Shown piece by piece: positions 7,535 to 16,838 of a stretch of DNA of 64,000 nt. Positions within the stretch are counted from its first letter, which is position 1. Each line of letters opens with the position of its first letter. Origin of the DNA: Ensifer canadensis (lineage in GTDB: Bacteria > Pseudomonadota > Alphaproteobacteria > Rhizobiales > Rhizobiaceae). The DNA lies in contig NZ_CP083370.1 in NCBI RefSeq assembly GCF_017488845.2, positions 868,001 to 932,000 on the forward strand, written 5' to 3'. Under the pieces are notes generated by a model that was given only the letters and a program-made list of their open reading frames with translations, was not told where the DNA came from and ran no database searches. Both the position numbers and the translations under genes were made by a program.

Positions 7535-8578
7535 TCAGATCGGCATCGGATAGAGCCGGTGCAGGCGACGAATGCCGTTCATGACATCCTGCGACAGCGT
7601 CATTCCGGCAGCGCCGAGATCCGTCTTCAACTGATCCATCGAGGTTGCGCCGATGATGACGGACGCCATGAACGGGCGGGCGAGGCAGAAGGCGATCGCC
7701 AGTTGCGACGGGTCGATCCCGTGTTCGCGGGCAAGCGCCACGTAGCCGGCGACGGCCGGTTCCTGGTGTGGCGTGAAGCGACCGCCGAGATCGCCGTTGA
7801 TCGCAAGGCGCGACCCAGTCGGCCTGGCGCCGTCAAGATACTTGCCGGTCAACAGGCCGGCGGCGAGCGGCGAATAGGCGAGCAGCCCGACGTCCTCGTG
7901 GTGTGAGAGTTCGGCAAGGTCGAGGTCGTAGGCCCTATAGAGAAGATTGTATTCGTTCTGGATCGAGGCAACGCGCGGCAGCCCGTGCCGCTCCGCCATG
8001 TCGATCAGCTTCATCGTGCCCCAGGCGGTGTCGTTGGACAGGCCGATCGCGCGTACCTTGCCTGCCTTCACCACGTCGCCGAGCTTTTCGAGGATAGCCT
8101 TCAGGTCGGCGGCCACATGGGCCTTGTTCTGCTTGGCGGGCTCATAAGACCAGGCGTTGCGGAAATGGTAGTGGCCGCGGTTCGGCCAGTGGATCTGGTA
8201 GAGATCGATGTATTCGGTCTTCAGCCGCTTGAGGCTGGCGTCGACCGCCTCGCCGATGCCCTCAGGGGTGATCGGGCCGCCGTTGCGGATGTAGGGGCGG
8301 CCGGAGCCAGCGACCTTGGTGGCGACAACGACGTCGTCACGGCGGCCGCGCTTGCCCAGCCACTCGCCGATGATGCGCTCGGTATTGCCGTAGGTTTTGG
8401 CGGAAAGCGGGGTCGTCGGGTAGAGTTCGGCGGTGTCGATGAAGTTCACGCCTTTGTCGAACGCATAGTCGAGTTGTTCGTGCGCCTCAGCCTCGGAATT
8501 CTGAGAGCCCCAGGTCATTGTGCCCAGGCAGATTTCGGAAACCTTGATGCCGGTCCGGCCAAGCGTGTTGTAACGCAT
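7535..8578 (-). CDS. Aldo/keto reductase (Tas-like)
   Basis: A 347-residue NADPH-dependent oxidoreductase starting MRYNTLGRTGIKVSEICLG. The catalytic tetrad is visible as D in FIDTAELY, Y in the same motif, K in VVATKV and H in YQIHWP. The C-terminal cofactor part reads IIGATSMDQL. The length and the NRGHYHFRN insert resemble E. coli Tas. It would reduce aldehydes or ketones in the cytoplasm. The open frame continues far upstream of the ATG at 8578, but that extension overlaps the divergent fabD and has no homology, so this ATG is chosen. Followed by the ClbS-like gene. Confidence 0.88.
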   Translation of the reverse strand: MRYNTLGRTGIKVSEICLGTMTWGSQNSEAEAHEQLDYAFDKGVNFIDTAELYPTTPLSAKTYGNTERIIGEWLGKRGRRDDVVVATKVAGSGRPYIRNGGPITPEGIGEAVDASLKRLKTEYIDLYQIHWPNRGHYHFRNAWSYEPAKQNKAHVAADLKAILEKLGDVVKAGKVRAIGLSNDTAWGTMKLIDMAERHGLPRVASIQNEYNLLYRAYDLDLAELSHHEDVGLLAYSPLAAGLLTGKYLDGARPTGSRLAINGDLGGRFTPHQEPAVAGYVALAREHGIDPSQLAIAFCLARPFMASVIIGATSMDQLKTDLGAAGMTLSQDVMNGIRRLHRLYPMPI

Positions 8579-8827
8579 GCAGTGATGGTCCTTGTGAAAG
8601 GCGAGCCTCGACCCGGGAGGAAAGGGGTGCCCGCGGCAGAATTGGGTGAAGGCCGCAAGCCCAGGGGACGGTCGATCGGGCAGGGCGGCGATGCGCGGCA
8701 AACTTACGCCTTGATTGGCGAAGATCAAGGGCAAAAGGCCGGCTGAAGCCCGCAAAGCCGGGCCCGCGCGCTTGACTCGCCGGTCAGGAATGTGAATGGA
8801 GAGGAAAACCAGGGAAGGGACAATCCC

Positions 8828-9772
8828 ATGAGTATTGCATTCACGTTTCCGGGCCAGGGCAGCCAGGCTGTCGGCATGGGCAAGGATCTGGCGGACGCGT
8901 TTCCGGAAGCAGCGGCAGTGTTTGCCGAGGTCGACGACGCGCTCGGCGAAAAACTCTCCGAGATCATGTGGAACGGCCCCGAGGAAACGCTGACGCTGAC
9001 GGCGAACGCCCAGCCGGCGCTGATGGCGGTATCGATGGCGGTGATCCGTGTGCTCGAAGCCAAAGGCCTCGATCTGAAGAGCAAAGTCTCGTTCGTGGCC
9101 GGACATTCGCTCGGCGAATATTCGGCGCTCTGTGCCGCCGGAACCTTCTCGATCGCCGACACCGCGCGCCTGCTGCGCATCCGTGGCAACGCCATGCAGG
9201 CGGCCGTGCCCGTTGGCAAGGGCGCGATGGCGGCCATCATCGGTCTTGAGCATGCGGACGTCGACGCGATCTGCCGCGAAGCTTCTGCTCTCGGCTCCTG
9301 CCAGATCGCCAACGACAATGGCGGCGGTCAGCTGGTGATCTCCGGCGAGAAGGCGGCCGTCGAAAAGGCTGCGGCACTTGCATCCGAAAAAGGCGCCAAG
9401 CGCGCGCTGATGCTGCCGGTCTCTGCGCCCTTCCATTCGAGCCTGATGGCGCCTGCCGCCGAGGCAATGCGTGAAGCGCTTGCCAAGGTCGAAAAGCACA
9501 ATCCGTCCGTGCCCGTTATCGCCAACGTCCTGGCCGCTCCCGTCAGCAACGCCGAAGAGATTGCGCGCCTTCTCGTCGAGCAGGTCACCGGCCAGGTTCG
9601 CTGGCGCGAGACGGTGGAATGGTTCGCCGCCAACAACGTCACGACGCTTTATGAAGTGGGCTCCGGCAAGGTTCTTACCGGGCTTGCCCGCCGGATCGAC
9701 AAGTCAGTCACCGGTATTACTGTCAACACGCCTGCCGATATCGACACCGCGCTCTCGGCGCTTCTGGCCTGA
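8828..9772 (+). CDS. fabD: Malonyl-CoA:ACP transacylase FabD
   Basis: A 314-residue enzyme starting MSIAFTFPGQGSQAVGMG. The nucleophile motif GHSLGEYSAL and the catalytic histidine in SAPFHSSLM are intact. FabD moves malonate from CoA to ACP, supplying the extender unit for type II fatty acid synthesis. The ATG at 8828 follows a GGGAAGGGA ribosome site; an upstream in-frame ATG at 8792 lacks one. A perfect CTTGAC hexamer at 8771-8776 could be the -35 box, although its -10 partner is weak. First gene of the fabD-fabG-acpP-fabF cluster. Confidence 0.97.
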   Translation: MSIAFTFPGQGSQAVGMGKDLADAFPEAAAVFAEVDDALGEKLSEIMWNGPEETLTLTANAQPALMAVSMAVIRVLEAKGLDLKSKVSFVAGHSLGEYSALCAAGTFSIADTARLLRIRGNAMQAAVPVGKGAMAAIIGLEHADVDAICREASALGSCQIANDNGGGQLVISGEKAAVEKAAALASEKGAKRALMLPVSAPFHSSLMAPAAEAMREALAKVEKHNPSVPVIANVLAAPVSNAEEIARLLVEQVTGQVRWRETVEWFAANNVTTLYEVGSGKVLTGLARRIDKSVTGITVNTPADIDTALSALLA

Positions 9773-9799
9773 GTGCTCCAGTTATAAGGAATCAATCCG

Positions 9800-10537
9800 A
9801 TGTTCGATCTTTCCGGCCGTAAGGCTCTTGTAACCGGTGCATCCGGTGGTATCGGCGAAGAAATCGCCCGCATGCTGCACGCTCAGGGCGCAATCGTCGG
9901 CCTTCACGGCACGCGCGTCGAAAAGCTCGAGGCGCTTGCCAACGAACTCGGCGAGCGTGTCCAGCTGTTCCCGGCCAATCTTTCCGATCGCGCCGAAGTC
10001 AAGGCGCTCGGCGAAAAGGCCGAGGCTGAACTGGGCGGCGTCGACATTCTCGTCAACAATGCCGGCATCACCAAGGACGGCCTTTTTGTTCGTATGAGCG
10101 ACGACGACTGGGACAATGTTCTGGAGGTCAACCTGACCGCCGTGTTCCGCCTGACCCGCGAGCTGACCCATCCGATGATGCGCCGCCGCTTCGGCCGTAT
10201 CGTCAACATCACGTCGATCGTCGGCGTCACCGGCAATCCCGGCCAGGCCAACTACTGCGCCTCGAAGGCCGGCATGATCGGCTTTTCGAAGTCGCTCGCC
10301 CAGGAAATCGCCACCCGCAATGTCACGGTCAACTGCGTTGCGCCCGGCTTCATCGAGAGCGCCATGACCGGCAAGCTGAACGACAAGCAGAAGGAAGGCA
10401 TCATGGGAGCGATCCCGATGAGGCGCATGGGCACCGGTGCCGAGATTGCATCTGCCGTCGTTTATCTCGCTTCGAACGAGGCAGGCTATGTCACCGGCCA
10501 GACCATACACGTCAACGGCGGCATGGCAATGATCTGA
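9800..10537 (+). CDS. fabG: 3-oxoacyl-ACP reductase FabG
   Basis: A 245-residue short-chain dehydrogenase with the NADPH motif TGASGGIGEEIA, the NNAGITKDG loop, catalytic serine in NITSIVGV and YCASKAG (Tyr-Lys). It performs the first reduction in each elongation cycle of fatty acid synthesis. ATAAGGAA precedes the ATG, 27 bases after fabD, so the two are one transcript. Confidence 0.97.
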   Translation: MFDLSGRKALVTGASGGIGEEIARMLHAQGAIVGLHGTRVEKLEALANELGERVQLFPANLSDRAEVKALGEKAEAELGGVDILVNNAGITKDGLFVRMSDDDWDNVLEVNLTAVFRLTRELTHPMMRRRFGRIVNITSIVGVTGNPGQANYCASKAGMIGFSKSLAQEIATRNVTVNCVAPGFIESAMTGKLNDKQKEGIMGAIPMRRMGTGAEIASAVVYLASNEAGYVTGQTIHVNGGMAMI

Positions 10538-10873
10538 CGAGGTGTCCGGGGCCTGCATGCCACGCACGCGAAACGGGCGTGATCTTGGCCTGCAATGCTC
10601 CGGCACACCACCGGCCAAATGCCTGAAATTCAATGTTGAGCAAGCGATTGTCAGGCATTTTCGCACTTTGCGGCAGACTTAAACCGTGTTAATCGGGCCA
10701 TGACTGTTAGCAGTCGACCGGCCCCGCCAGGTGTCCGGCAGCCTTGGCTGCCTTGGGTTTGCCGCGGTTCTGGTTGGATGGATTGCCCGTTGGACCGTCT
10801 TGGTCTATCAGGCTTATTGAGAGTACCGGTGCCAGAAAGGCGCCCAGAGAAACGAAGGTCGAGGAACTCCGAC
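10538..10873 (+). promoter_or_regulatory. acpP leader region with a long inverted repeat
   Basis: The 336-base gap between fabG and acpP is long for an otherwise tight cluster. It contains AAATGCCTGA (10617-10626) and TCAGGCATTT (10651-10660), perfect 10-base arms around a 24-base loop, ending in a short T-run, which may terminate fabG transcripts. An independent strong acpP promoter would be expected because ACP is needed in excess, but I could not pick a convincing -35/-10 pair. No small gene is evident. Confidence 0.45.
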
Positions 10874-11110
10874 ATGAGCGATATCGCAGAACGCGTAAAG
10901 AAAATTGTTATTGATCATCTTGGCGTCGACGCCGAAAAGGTCAGCGAAGGCGCAAGCTTTATCGATGACCTCGGCGCGGACTCGCTCGACACCGTCGAAC
11001 TGGTCATGGCATTCGAAGAAGAATTCGGCGTCGAAATCCCGGATGATGCCGCGGATTCGATCCTGACTGTCGGCGACGCCGTCAAGTTCATCGAAAAAGC
11101 TCAGGCCTGA
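10874..11110 (+). CDS. acpP: Acyl carrier protein
   Basis: A 78-residue acidic protein starting [18 protein letters not shown], with the phosphopantetheine site DSLDTVELV (Ser about residue 37), the universal ACP motif. It carries growing acyl chains for FabD, FabG and FabF encoded on either side, and donates chains to lipid A and phospholipid synthesis. Length and sequence are those of standard AcpP, distinct from the rhizobial specialised carriers NodF and AcpXL. Confidence 0.98.
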   Translation: MSDIAERVKKIVIDHLGVDAEKVSEGASFIDDLGADSLDTVELVMAFEEEFGVEIPDDAADSILTVGDAVKFIEKAQA

Positions 11111-11133
11111 TCTTTTGCGATCAAGCCATTGGC

Positions 11134-11152
11134 GGGCCGCGTTCAGCGGCCC
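11134..11152 (+). terminator. GC-rich hairpin after acpP
   Basis: GGGCCGC and GCGGCCC arms with a five-base loop lie 23 bases after the acpP stop. There is no clear T-run behind it, so it may stabilise the 3' end of the abundant acpP transcript as much as terminate it. Confidence 0.4.
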
Positions 11153-11331
11153 GTAATCAGCCCAGGGGAAGTGGGCTGTCTCGCGCTGGGCGCGGGTTTT
11201 CGATCAGCAAAGCGGTCCCGCATTTCCCTCTGATCGTTGCTACAAGAACTTAAAATGGATGCACGGATCGGGTTCGTCACGCGTGGTCCGATCCGGCTCT
11301 GAAATTGAACAGTCAGGGTGGGTCGCGGACT

Positions 11332-12597
11332 ATGAGACGTGTCGTTATCACCGGTACCGGCATGGTATCTCCCTTGGGTTGCGGAACCGAGGCAACTTGG
11401 GCGCGCCTGATCGCGGGCGACAATGCTGCGCGCAAGGTCACGGAATTCGAAGTCGAAGATCTGCCCGCGAAGATCGCGTGCCGCATTCCGTTCGGCGATG
11501 GCTCGAACAACACCTTCAATGCCGACGACTGGATGGAGCCGAAGGAGCAACGCAAGGTTGACCCCTTCATCGTCTATGCGATGGCCGCTGCCGACATGGC
11601 GCTGGCCGATGCCGGCTGGAAGCCCGAAAACGACGAAGACCAGATTGCAACCGGCGTCCTGATCGGTTCGGGCATCGGCGGTCTCGAAGGCATTGTCGAA
11701 GGCGGCTATACGCTGCGCGACAAGGGGCCTCGGCGCATTTCGCCCTTCTTCATTCCCGGCCGTCTGATCAACCTTGCCTCGGGTCAGGTCTCGATCCGCC
11801 ACAAGCTGCGTGGTCCCAATCACTCTGTGGTCACCGCCTGTTCGACCGGCGCCCACGCCATCGGCGACGCAGGCCGCCTGATCGCGCTCGGCGATGCCGA
11901 CGTCATGGTTGCCGGTGGCGCCGAATCGCCGATCTGCCGTATCTCTTTGGCCGGCTTTGCCGCCTGCAAGGCGCTATCCACGCAGCACAATGATGATCCG
12001 CAGAAGGCATCGCGTCCCTATGATGTCGACCGCGACGGCTTCGTCATGGGCGAGGGTGCCGGCATTGTGATCCTTGAAGAGCTGGAACACGCCAAGGCGC
12101 GCGGCGCCAAGATCTATGCTGAAGTCGCCGGCTACGGTCTCTCTGGCGATGCTTACCACATTACCGCGCCGTCCGAGGATGGCGACGGTGCCTACCGCTG
12201 CATGCAGATGGCGCTGAAGCGCGCCGGCCTGACGGCGGCAGACGTCGACTACATCAACGCCCATGGCACATCGACGATGGCCGACACGATCGAGCTTGGC
12301 GCCGTCGAGCGGCTGGTCGGCGAGCATGCCTCGAAGATCTCCATGTCGTCGACCAAATCGGCGATCGGCCACCTGCTGGGCGCCGCCGGCGCTGTGGAAG
12401 CGATCTTCTCGGCGCTGGCGATTCGCGACGGCGTCGCACCGCCGACGCTGAACCTCGACAATCCCTCCGTCGAGACCAAGATCGATCTCGTACCGCATGT
12501 TGCGCGCCAGCGCGAAATCAACGTCGCGCTGTCGAATTCCTTCGGCTTCGGCGGCACGAACGCTTCGCTGGTTCTGCGCCGCTACACCGGCGTTTGA
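11332..12597 (+). CDS. fabF: 3-oxoacyl-ACP synthase II FabF
   Basis: A 421-residue condensing enzyme starting MRRVVITGTGMVSPLG. The Cys-His-His triad is complete: C in VVTACSTGAHAI, H in NAHGTSTMADT and H in AIGHLLGAAGAVE. It elongates acyl-ACP with malonyl-ACP and controls long-chain and unsaturated chain output. The ATG at 11332 gives the normal N-terminus; an in-frame GTG-type start farther upstream does not fit the family. Confidence 0.97.
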   Translation: MRRVVITGTGMVSPLGCGTEATWARLIAGDNAARKVTEFEVEDLPAKIACRIPFGDGSNNTFNADDWMEPKEQRKVDPFIVYAMAAADMALADAGWKPENDEDQIATGVLIGSGIGGLEGIVEGGYTLRDKGPRRISPFFIPGRLINLASGQVSIRHKLRGPNHSVVTACSTGAHAIGDAGRLIALGDADVMVAGGAESPICRISLAGFAACKALSTQHNDDPQKASRPYDVDRDGFVMGEGAGIVILEELEHAKARGAKIYAEVAGYGLSGDAYHITAPSEDGDGAYRCMQMALKRAGLTAADVDYINAHGTSTMADTIELGAVERLVGEHASKISMSSTKSAIGHLLGAAGAVEAIFSALAIRDGVAPPTLNLDNPSVETKIDLVPHVARQREINVALSNSFGFGGTNASLVLRRYTGV

Positions 12598-12963
12598 TAT
12601 TGCCGAATTATCAACGGGGCGATGCATGTCACTGGCCCGTTGATCCTGCTTTTGCCGCATTGCTCGCTACAAGCATGTAGCAGGAGGACGTGTCGGCCCT
12701 TTTCAGGGATTGGCGCTGCCTGACGGCTATGTTCGCGCAAGGCACATCTGACAGTTTGTTGTATCGCTATTGCCGGGCGCATGCTGGCTGTCTTCGAGCG
12801 AAAACGCCGTTGACCGGCGGGTGCGCCGAGACCATTTATTCCACTGCCAATCCAAGGGGATGGCTGCGGCTCAAACGTTTTGTTTTATACCTGCCACGGT
12901 CCAGGCCGAAATTCGCACCGCGGCAGCTAGAATGAGGATGCGAATTTCGGGTTCGGGACAATC
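12598..12963. other. Intergenic region between fabF and mltG
   Basis: This 366-base gap holds a hairpin near its left end (annotated separately). The rest contains only short open frames without recognisable sequence or ribosome sites. A promoter for mltG is expected here, but no clear pair of boxes was found. Confidence 0.5.
12611..12653 (+). terminator. Terminator-like hairpin after fabF
   Basis: TCAACGGGGC (12611-12620) pairs with GGCCCGTTGA (12634-12643) over nine positions, followed by CTGCTTTT. It lies 14 bases beyond the fabF stop and probably ends the fatty acid synthesis transcript. Confidence 0.6.
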
Positions 12964-14154
12964 GTGAGCGACTCAAACGAGAACGGCGCGGCGCAATTCG
13001 GCCGCAGCGACACCGGGAACAACGGGCCGATCATTCCGAAATCGGCCAGCGAAGCCTTGCGCCCCGAGAAGGCGCCGCAGCCGCCTACGAAGCGTTCGCG
13101 CAAGGCGCGCAGCCAGGTCGTGATCTTCCTGAATTTCGTCATGACCGTTATCGTCTTCGTCGCGCTCGCAGCGGCCGGGACCGTCTATTATGCGATGCAT
13201 CAGTACGAAAAAGCAGGCCCGCTCGAAGCCAACAAGAACTTCATCGTCAGAAGCGGCGCCGGTATCAGCGAGATCGCCAGCGGCCTCGAGCGTGGCAACA
13301 TCATCACCGATGGCCGCGTCTTCCGGTTCGTCTCGGAGGCTTACCTGGACAACGACACACTGAAGGCCGGCGAGTACGAGATCAAGGCTGGATCATCGAT
13401 GCAGGAGATCATGCAGCTCCTGAAATCCGGCAAGTCCATTCTCTATTCCGTGTCGCTGCCGGAAGGTCTGACCGTCAAGCAGATGTTCCATCGCTTGTCC
13501 GATGACGAAGTCCTCGTCGGCGACCTGCCGCAGGAGCTGCCTGCCGAAGGTTCGCTGAAGCCTGACACCTACAAGTTTACGCGCGGCACCAAGCGCGTCG
13601 AAATCGTCCAGCAGATGGCGGCTGCCCAGAAGGCGCTTGTCGACCAGATCTGGGAAAAGCGCGATCCGAACCTCCCGGTCTCGACTGTCGAGGAGTTCGT
13701 GACGCTTGCGTCGATCGTGGAGAAGGAAACCGGACGCGCCGACGAGCGCCCGCGTGTTGCCTCGGTCTTCATCAACCGGCTCGACAAGGGCATGCGCCTT
13801 CAGTCCGATCCGACGATCATCTACGGCATTTTCGGCGGTGACGGGAAACCGGCGGACCGGCCGATCCTGAAGTCGGACCTCGATAAGGATACGCCCTACA
13901 ATACCTATATCATCAAGGGCCTGCCGCCGACGGCGATCGCCAACCCGGGCCGCGCCGCACTTGAAGCCGTTGCCAATCCGTCGCGCACACCGGAACTCTA
14001 CTTCGTGGCCGACGGCACGGGCGGCCACGTCTTTGCCGTGACATTGGATGAACACAACGCCAATGTTCGCCGCTGGCGCAAGGTCGAAGCCGAAAAGGCA
14101 GCCGAAGCGGCAAAGGCCGCCCAGGACGCGGCAACGACGGCACAGCCTCAGTAA
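12964..14154 (+). CDS. mltG: Endolytic murein transglycosylase MltG
   Basis: A 396-residue YceG-family protein starting from GTG. A cytoplasmic N-terminus of about 50 residues precedes one membrane anchor (near 51-73, VIFLNFVMTVIVFVALAAAG), then the LysM-like subdomain and the catalytic domain with the conserved Glu in SIVEKETGRADERPRVASVF. MltG cuts nascent peptidoglycan strands to end their polymerisation. The C-terminus has an Ala/Lys/Glu-rich tail. In many proteobacteria the gene lies near fabF, as here. Confidence 0.94.
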   Translation: MSDSNENGAAQFGRSDTGNNGPIIPKSASEALRPEKAPQPPTKRSRKARSQVVIFLNFVMTVIVFVALAAAGTVYYAMHQYEKAGPLEANKNFIVRSGAGISEIASGLERGNIITDGRVFRFVSEAYLDNDTLKAGEYEIKAGSSMQEIMQLLKSGKSILYSVSLPEGLTVKQMFHRLSDDEVLVGDLPQELPAEGSLKPDTYKFTRGTKRVEIVQQMAAAQKALVDQIWEKRDPNLPVSTVEEFVTLASIVEKETGRADERPRVASVFINRLDKGMRLQSDPTIIYGIFGGDGKPADRPILKSDLDKDTPYNTYIIKGLPPTAIANPGRAALEAVANPSRTPELYFVADGTGGHVFAVTLDEHNANVRRWRKVEAEKAAEAAKAAQDAATTAQPQ

Positions 14155-14257
14155 CAACGGCCTGCATTGTGGACGGACTTGTCACGGCGCGGATATCCCT
14201 TGCGGGATACCGCGCCGTCGCCTTATTGCTTTTCCAGAAAATGCCACGGAGGTGAGG

Positions 14258-15145
14258 ATGCCGCTCCAATCGATGACCGGCTTTGCCCGGAGAGAAGGCA
14301 GCAGCGGCCGGCATCGCTGGGCCTGGGAATTGCGCTCCGTCAACGGCAAGGGCCTCGATGTCAGGCTTCGCCTGCCGCAGGGACTTGAGCGGTTCGAGCC
14401 GGATGTGCGCCGGCTCACTGCAGAATTTTTCTCAAGAGGCAATCTGCAGATCAGCCTGTCCGTCAGTGGAGCGGAGAGCGCTGTCGAAGCGGTGGTGAAC
14501 CAGGCGGCGCTGACGGCTGTCCTGACCTTGCGCGAACAGCTCGGAGACCTCGTCGATCCCGCACCGCTCAAGTTCGACACGCTGCTGGCGATCCGAGGCA
14601 TTGTCGACTTCCGTGAGCCCGAGGAGAGTGAAGCGCAACGCGCGTCCCTCGACGACGATATCATGACGGGCCTCAAGCTTGCTCTCAGCGATCTGCGCAG
14701 CATGCGCGCCGAAGAGGGCGGGGCGCTCTGTCAGATCCTGCTGGCGCAGGTCGGCAGCATCGAAGCACTGACGGCAACAGTCGAGAATGATCCCTCGCGC
14801 AGCCCGGGGGCAATTGCCGAAAGGCTGGCGCAGCAGGTGGCGCTGGTGATGGGCAGCGGCTCTTCGCTCGATCGCGACCGGCTGCATGCCGAAGTGGCAC
14901 TGCTTGCGACCAAGGCCGATTTGAGAGAGGAGCTGGACAGGCTTGGCTCTCATATTGTCGCTGCCCGCGACCTCTTGTCGAAAGGCGGGCCGGTCGGCCG
15001 CAAGCTTGATTTCCTGGCACAGGAATTTAACCGCGAATCGAATACGATCTGTTCCAAATCGAATGCGGCAGTGGTCTCCGCCGCCGGCATCGAGTTGAAA
15101 GTGGTGATCGATCAGTTCCGCGAACAGGTTCAAAATCTGGAGTAA
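14258..15145 (+). CDS. YicC family protein (putative endoribonuclease)
   Basis: A 295-residue protein starting MPLQSMTGFARREGSSGRH, with the signature SMTGFAR N-terminus, the EL(R)SVNGKGLD motif, and the C-terminal LDFLAQEFNRESNTICSKS (DUF1732). E. coli YicC is a stationary-phase protein shown to act as an endoribonuclease that affects small RNAs. The ATG at 14258 follows GGAGGTGAGG. The gene sits three bases before gmk, a frequent neighbour, so the two are co-translated. Confidence 0.9.
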   Translation: MPLQSMTGFARREGSSGRHRWAWELRSVNGKGLDVRLRLPQGLERFEPDVRRLTAEFFSRGNLQISLSVSGAESAVEAVVNQAALTAVLTLREQLGDLVDPAPLKFDTLLAIRGIVDFREPEESEAQRASLDDDIMTGLKLALSDLRSMRAEEGGALCQILLAQVGSIEALTATVENDPSRSPGAIAERLAQQVALVMGSGSSLDRDRLHAEVALLATKADLREELDRLGSHIVAARDLLSKGGPVGRKLDFLAQEFNRESNTICSKSNAAVVSAAGIELKVVIDQFREQVQNLE

Positions 15146-15148
15146 CGC

Positions 15149-15808
15149 ATGAAACCGGCGACCCCTTCGCCCATCAAGATCGCCCGCCGCGGGCTGATGC
15201 TGGTCATTTCCTCACCCTCGGGTGCGGGAAAGTCGACGATCGCGCGCAATCTGCTGGAAGCCGATCCCGATATGAGCATTTCGGTAAGCGTGACCACGCG
15301 TCAGCGCCGTCCGAGCGAAATTGATGGACGGCACTATCACTTCAAGTCTATCCGCGAGTTCGAAGGATTGCGGGCGACCGACTCGCTGCTGGAATGGGCT
15401 GAGGTTCACGGCAATTTCTACGGCACACCGCGCGACGCCGTCGAAGCGGCGATGGCTGCAGGCCGCGACATGCTTTTCGATATCGACTGGCAGGGCGCAC
15501 AGCAGCTTCAGGAGAAGATGGCCGGCGACGTCGTCTCGATCTTCATCCTGCCGCCGTCGATGGCCGAGCTGCAATCGCGGCTGCATCGTCGCGCCGAGGA
15601 CAGCGAGGAAGTGATCGCCACGCGTCTGGCCAATTCACGTGCAGAAATCGAGCACTGGCGCGAGTACGACTATATCGTTCTCAACGACGATCTCGACCGC
15701 GCCTTCTCGGCGGTACGCGCCATCGTCGAGGCCGAGCGCCTGCGCCGAGATCGCCGCCCGGGCCTGTTCGAATTCGTCAATGGACTTCTGACGGAAAACC
15801 CGTTCTGA
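15149..15808 (+). CDS. gmk: Guanylate kinase
   Basis: A 219-residue enzyme with the P-loop [10 protein letters not shown], the GMP-binding [19 protein letters not shown] segment and [10 protein letters not shown]. It converts GMP to GDP in the cytoplasm. Its ribosome site (CTGGAGTAAC) lies across the yicC stop, so expression is coupled. Confidence 0.97.
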   Translation: MKPATPSPIKIARRGLMLVISSPSGAGKSTIARNLLEADPDMSISVSVTTRQRRPSEIDGRHYHFKSIREFEGLRATDSLLEWAEVHGNFYGTPRDAVEAAMAAGRDMLFDIDWQGAQQLQEKMAGDVVSIFILPPSMAELQSRLHRRAEDSEEVIATRLANSRAEIEHWREYDYIVLNDDLDRAFSAVRAIVEAERLRRDRRPGLFEFVNGLLTENPF

Positions 15809-15816
15809 CCGGAGGC

Positions 15817-15837
15817 ATGGCCGGCAATGCCGGCCAT
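15817..15837 (+). terminator. Perfect hairpin after gmk
   Basis: ATGGCCGGC and GCCGGCCAT, nine-base perfect arms with a three-base loop, lie eight bases after the gmk stop. No T-run follows, so termination may be partial. Confidence 0.45.
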
Positions 15838-15910
15838 CCGTAGATATTGCTATCGCGAGTACGTTTGCCGCTCCCGCAAAGCCGCAGCGCCCTTTCGGGC
15901 GACATGCGCT

Positions 15911-16017
15911 AGAGCGTTTCCGGTTTAAGCGGAGTCGCAGAAACGCTCTATCTCCTTGTTTTTATGCATTTCCTGACGGAAAACCGCTTCGCACTTTTCC
16001 TGGAAATGCTCTAGAGG
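15911..16017. repeat. RIME-type rhizobial intergenic repeat
   Basis: A palindromic block: AGAGCGTTTC (15911-15920) with GAAACGCTCT (15940-15949), then GCATTTCC (15966-15973) with GGAAATGC (16002-16009), the latter enclosing GGAAAA/TTTTCC. The wording of this block, including the TTTATGCATTTCC and AAAACCGCTTCGCACTT stretches, is what I recall for Rhizobium-specific intergenic mosaic elements. It lies between convergent gmk and rsmA and may act as a terminator for both. Confidence 0.7.
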
Positions 16018-16838
16018 CAGTTTGCCAGCCGACAGAATTCTTCCACGGAGAGCGTTTCGGCGCGCCGCTGTGGATTGATGTCGGCTTTTGCCAGCAGCGT
16101 TTCGCCACCAAGCGGCTTCAGGCTCTGGCGGAGCATCTTGCGGCGCTGGCCGAAGGCGGCGTGCGTCACTTTCTCCAAAGACGACACCGCGCAGGGGATC
16201 GGATTGGCGACCGGCTCCAGATGCACGACCGAGGATGTCACCTTGGGCGGGGGCGTGAAGGCCTGCGGCGGCACGTCGAAGGCCATGCGGGCGTTCGTTC
16301 GCCAGCCACACAGAACCCCCAGACGCCCGTAATGATCGTCGTCAGCGTCGGCCACGATCCTCAAGCCTACCTCGCGCTGAAACATCAGTGTCAGCGACTG
16401 CCAGAAGGGCGGCCATGTCTTTGGCAGCAGCCAATTGACCAGAAGCTGCGTGCCGACATTATAGGGCAGGTTGGCGATGATCTTGACCGGGCCACCACCG
16501 GTGATCTCCTCAAAGTCAATCTTGAGCGCGTCACCCTCGATGACATCGAGACGGTTCGGATAGTGGCCGGAGATTTCGGCAAGCGCCGGCAGGCAGCGCG
16601 CGTCCCTTTCGATCGCCACTACCTTCTTTGCGCCAAGTGCTAGGATTGCTCGCGTCAGGCCGCCCGGGCCTGGGCCGACTTCGATGACTGTCACGTCCTC
16701 GAGCGGGCCGGCCGTCCGGGCAATCTTCTGTGTGAGATTGAGATCGAGCAGGAAGTTCTGCCCGAGCGCCTTCTTGGCGTCGAGGCCATGGCGTTGGATG
16801 ACATCCCGAAGCGGCGGGAGCCCGTCGAGAGCGGCCAT
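16011..16838 (-). CDS. rsmA: 16S rRNA dimethyladenosine transferase RsmA (KsgA)
   Basis: A 275-residue SAM-dependent enzyme with [15 protein letters not shown], the SAM-binding [14 protein letters not shown] motif and the catalytic NLPYNVGT motif. It dimethylates A1518 and A1519 of 16S rRNA and acts as a late 30S assembly checkpoint. Last gene of the lptF-lptG-lptD-surA-pdxA-rsmA operon; its ATG touches the pdxA stop. The order surA-pdxA-rsmA is conserved in proteobacteria. The 3' end runs into the RIME repeat. Confidence 0.96.
   Translation of the reverse strand: MAALDGLPPLRDVIQRHGLDAKKALGQNFLLDLNLTQKIARTAGPLEDVTVIEVGPGPGGLTRAILALGAKKVVAIERDARCLPALAEISGHYPNRLDVIEGDALKIDFEEITGGGPVKIIANLPYNVGTQLLVNWLLPKTWPPFWQSLTLMFQREVGLRIVADADDDHYGRLGVLCGWRTNARMAFDVPPQAFTPPPKVTSSVVHLEPVANPIPCAVSSLEKVTHAAFGQRRKMLRQSLKPLGGETLLAKADINPQRRAETLSVEEFCRLANCL

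Noticed and set aside
8579..9499. N-terminal extension of the aldo/keto reductase frame
   Set aside because: It runs through the divergent fabD; the enzyme family starts at the ATG at 8578.
10680..10696. TTAA-ACCGTG-TTAA in the acpP leader as a CtrA site
   Set aside because: CtrA half-sites need seven bases between them; here there are six.
12690..12967. Two short overlapping plus-strand open frames between fabF and mltG
   Set aside because: No ribosome binding site, no recognisable protein features and not in a consistent codon pattern.
15911..16017. RIME palindromes considered as a small RNA gene or CRISPR remnant
   Set aside because: No regular repeat-spacer pattern and no promoter or terminator of its own; the sequence fits a known type of rhizobial repeat.
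15925..16311. Minus-strand open frame across the RIME repeat and the end of rsmA
   Set aside because: It translates the repeat and an off-frame part of rsmA.
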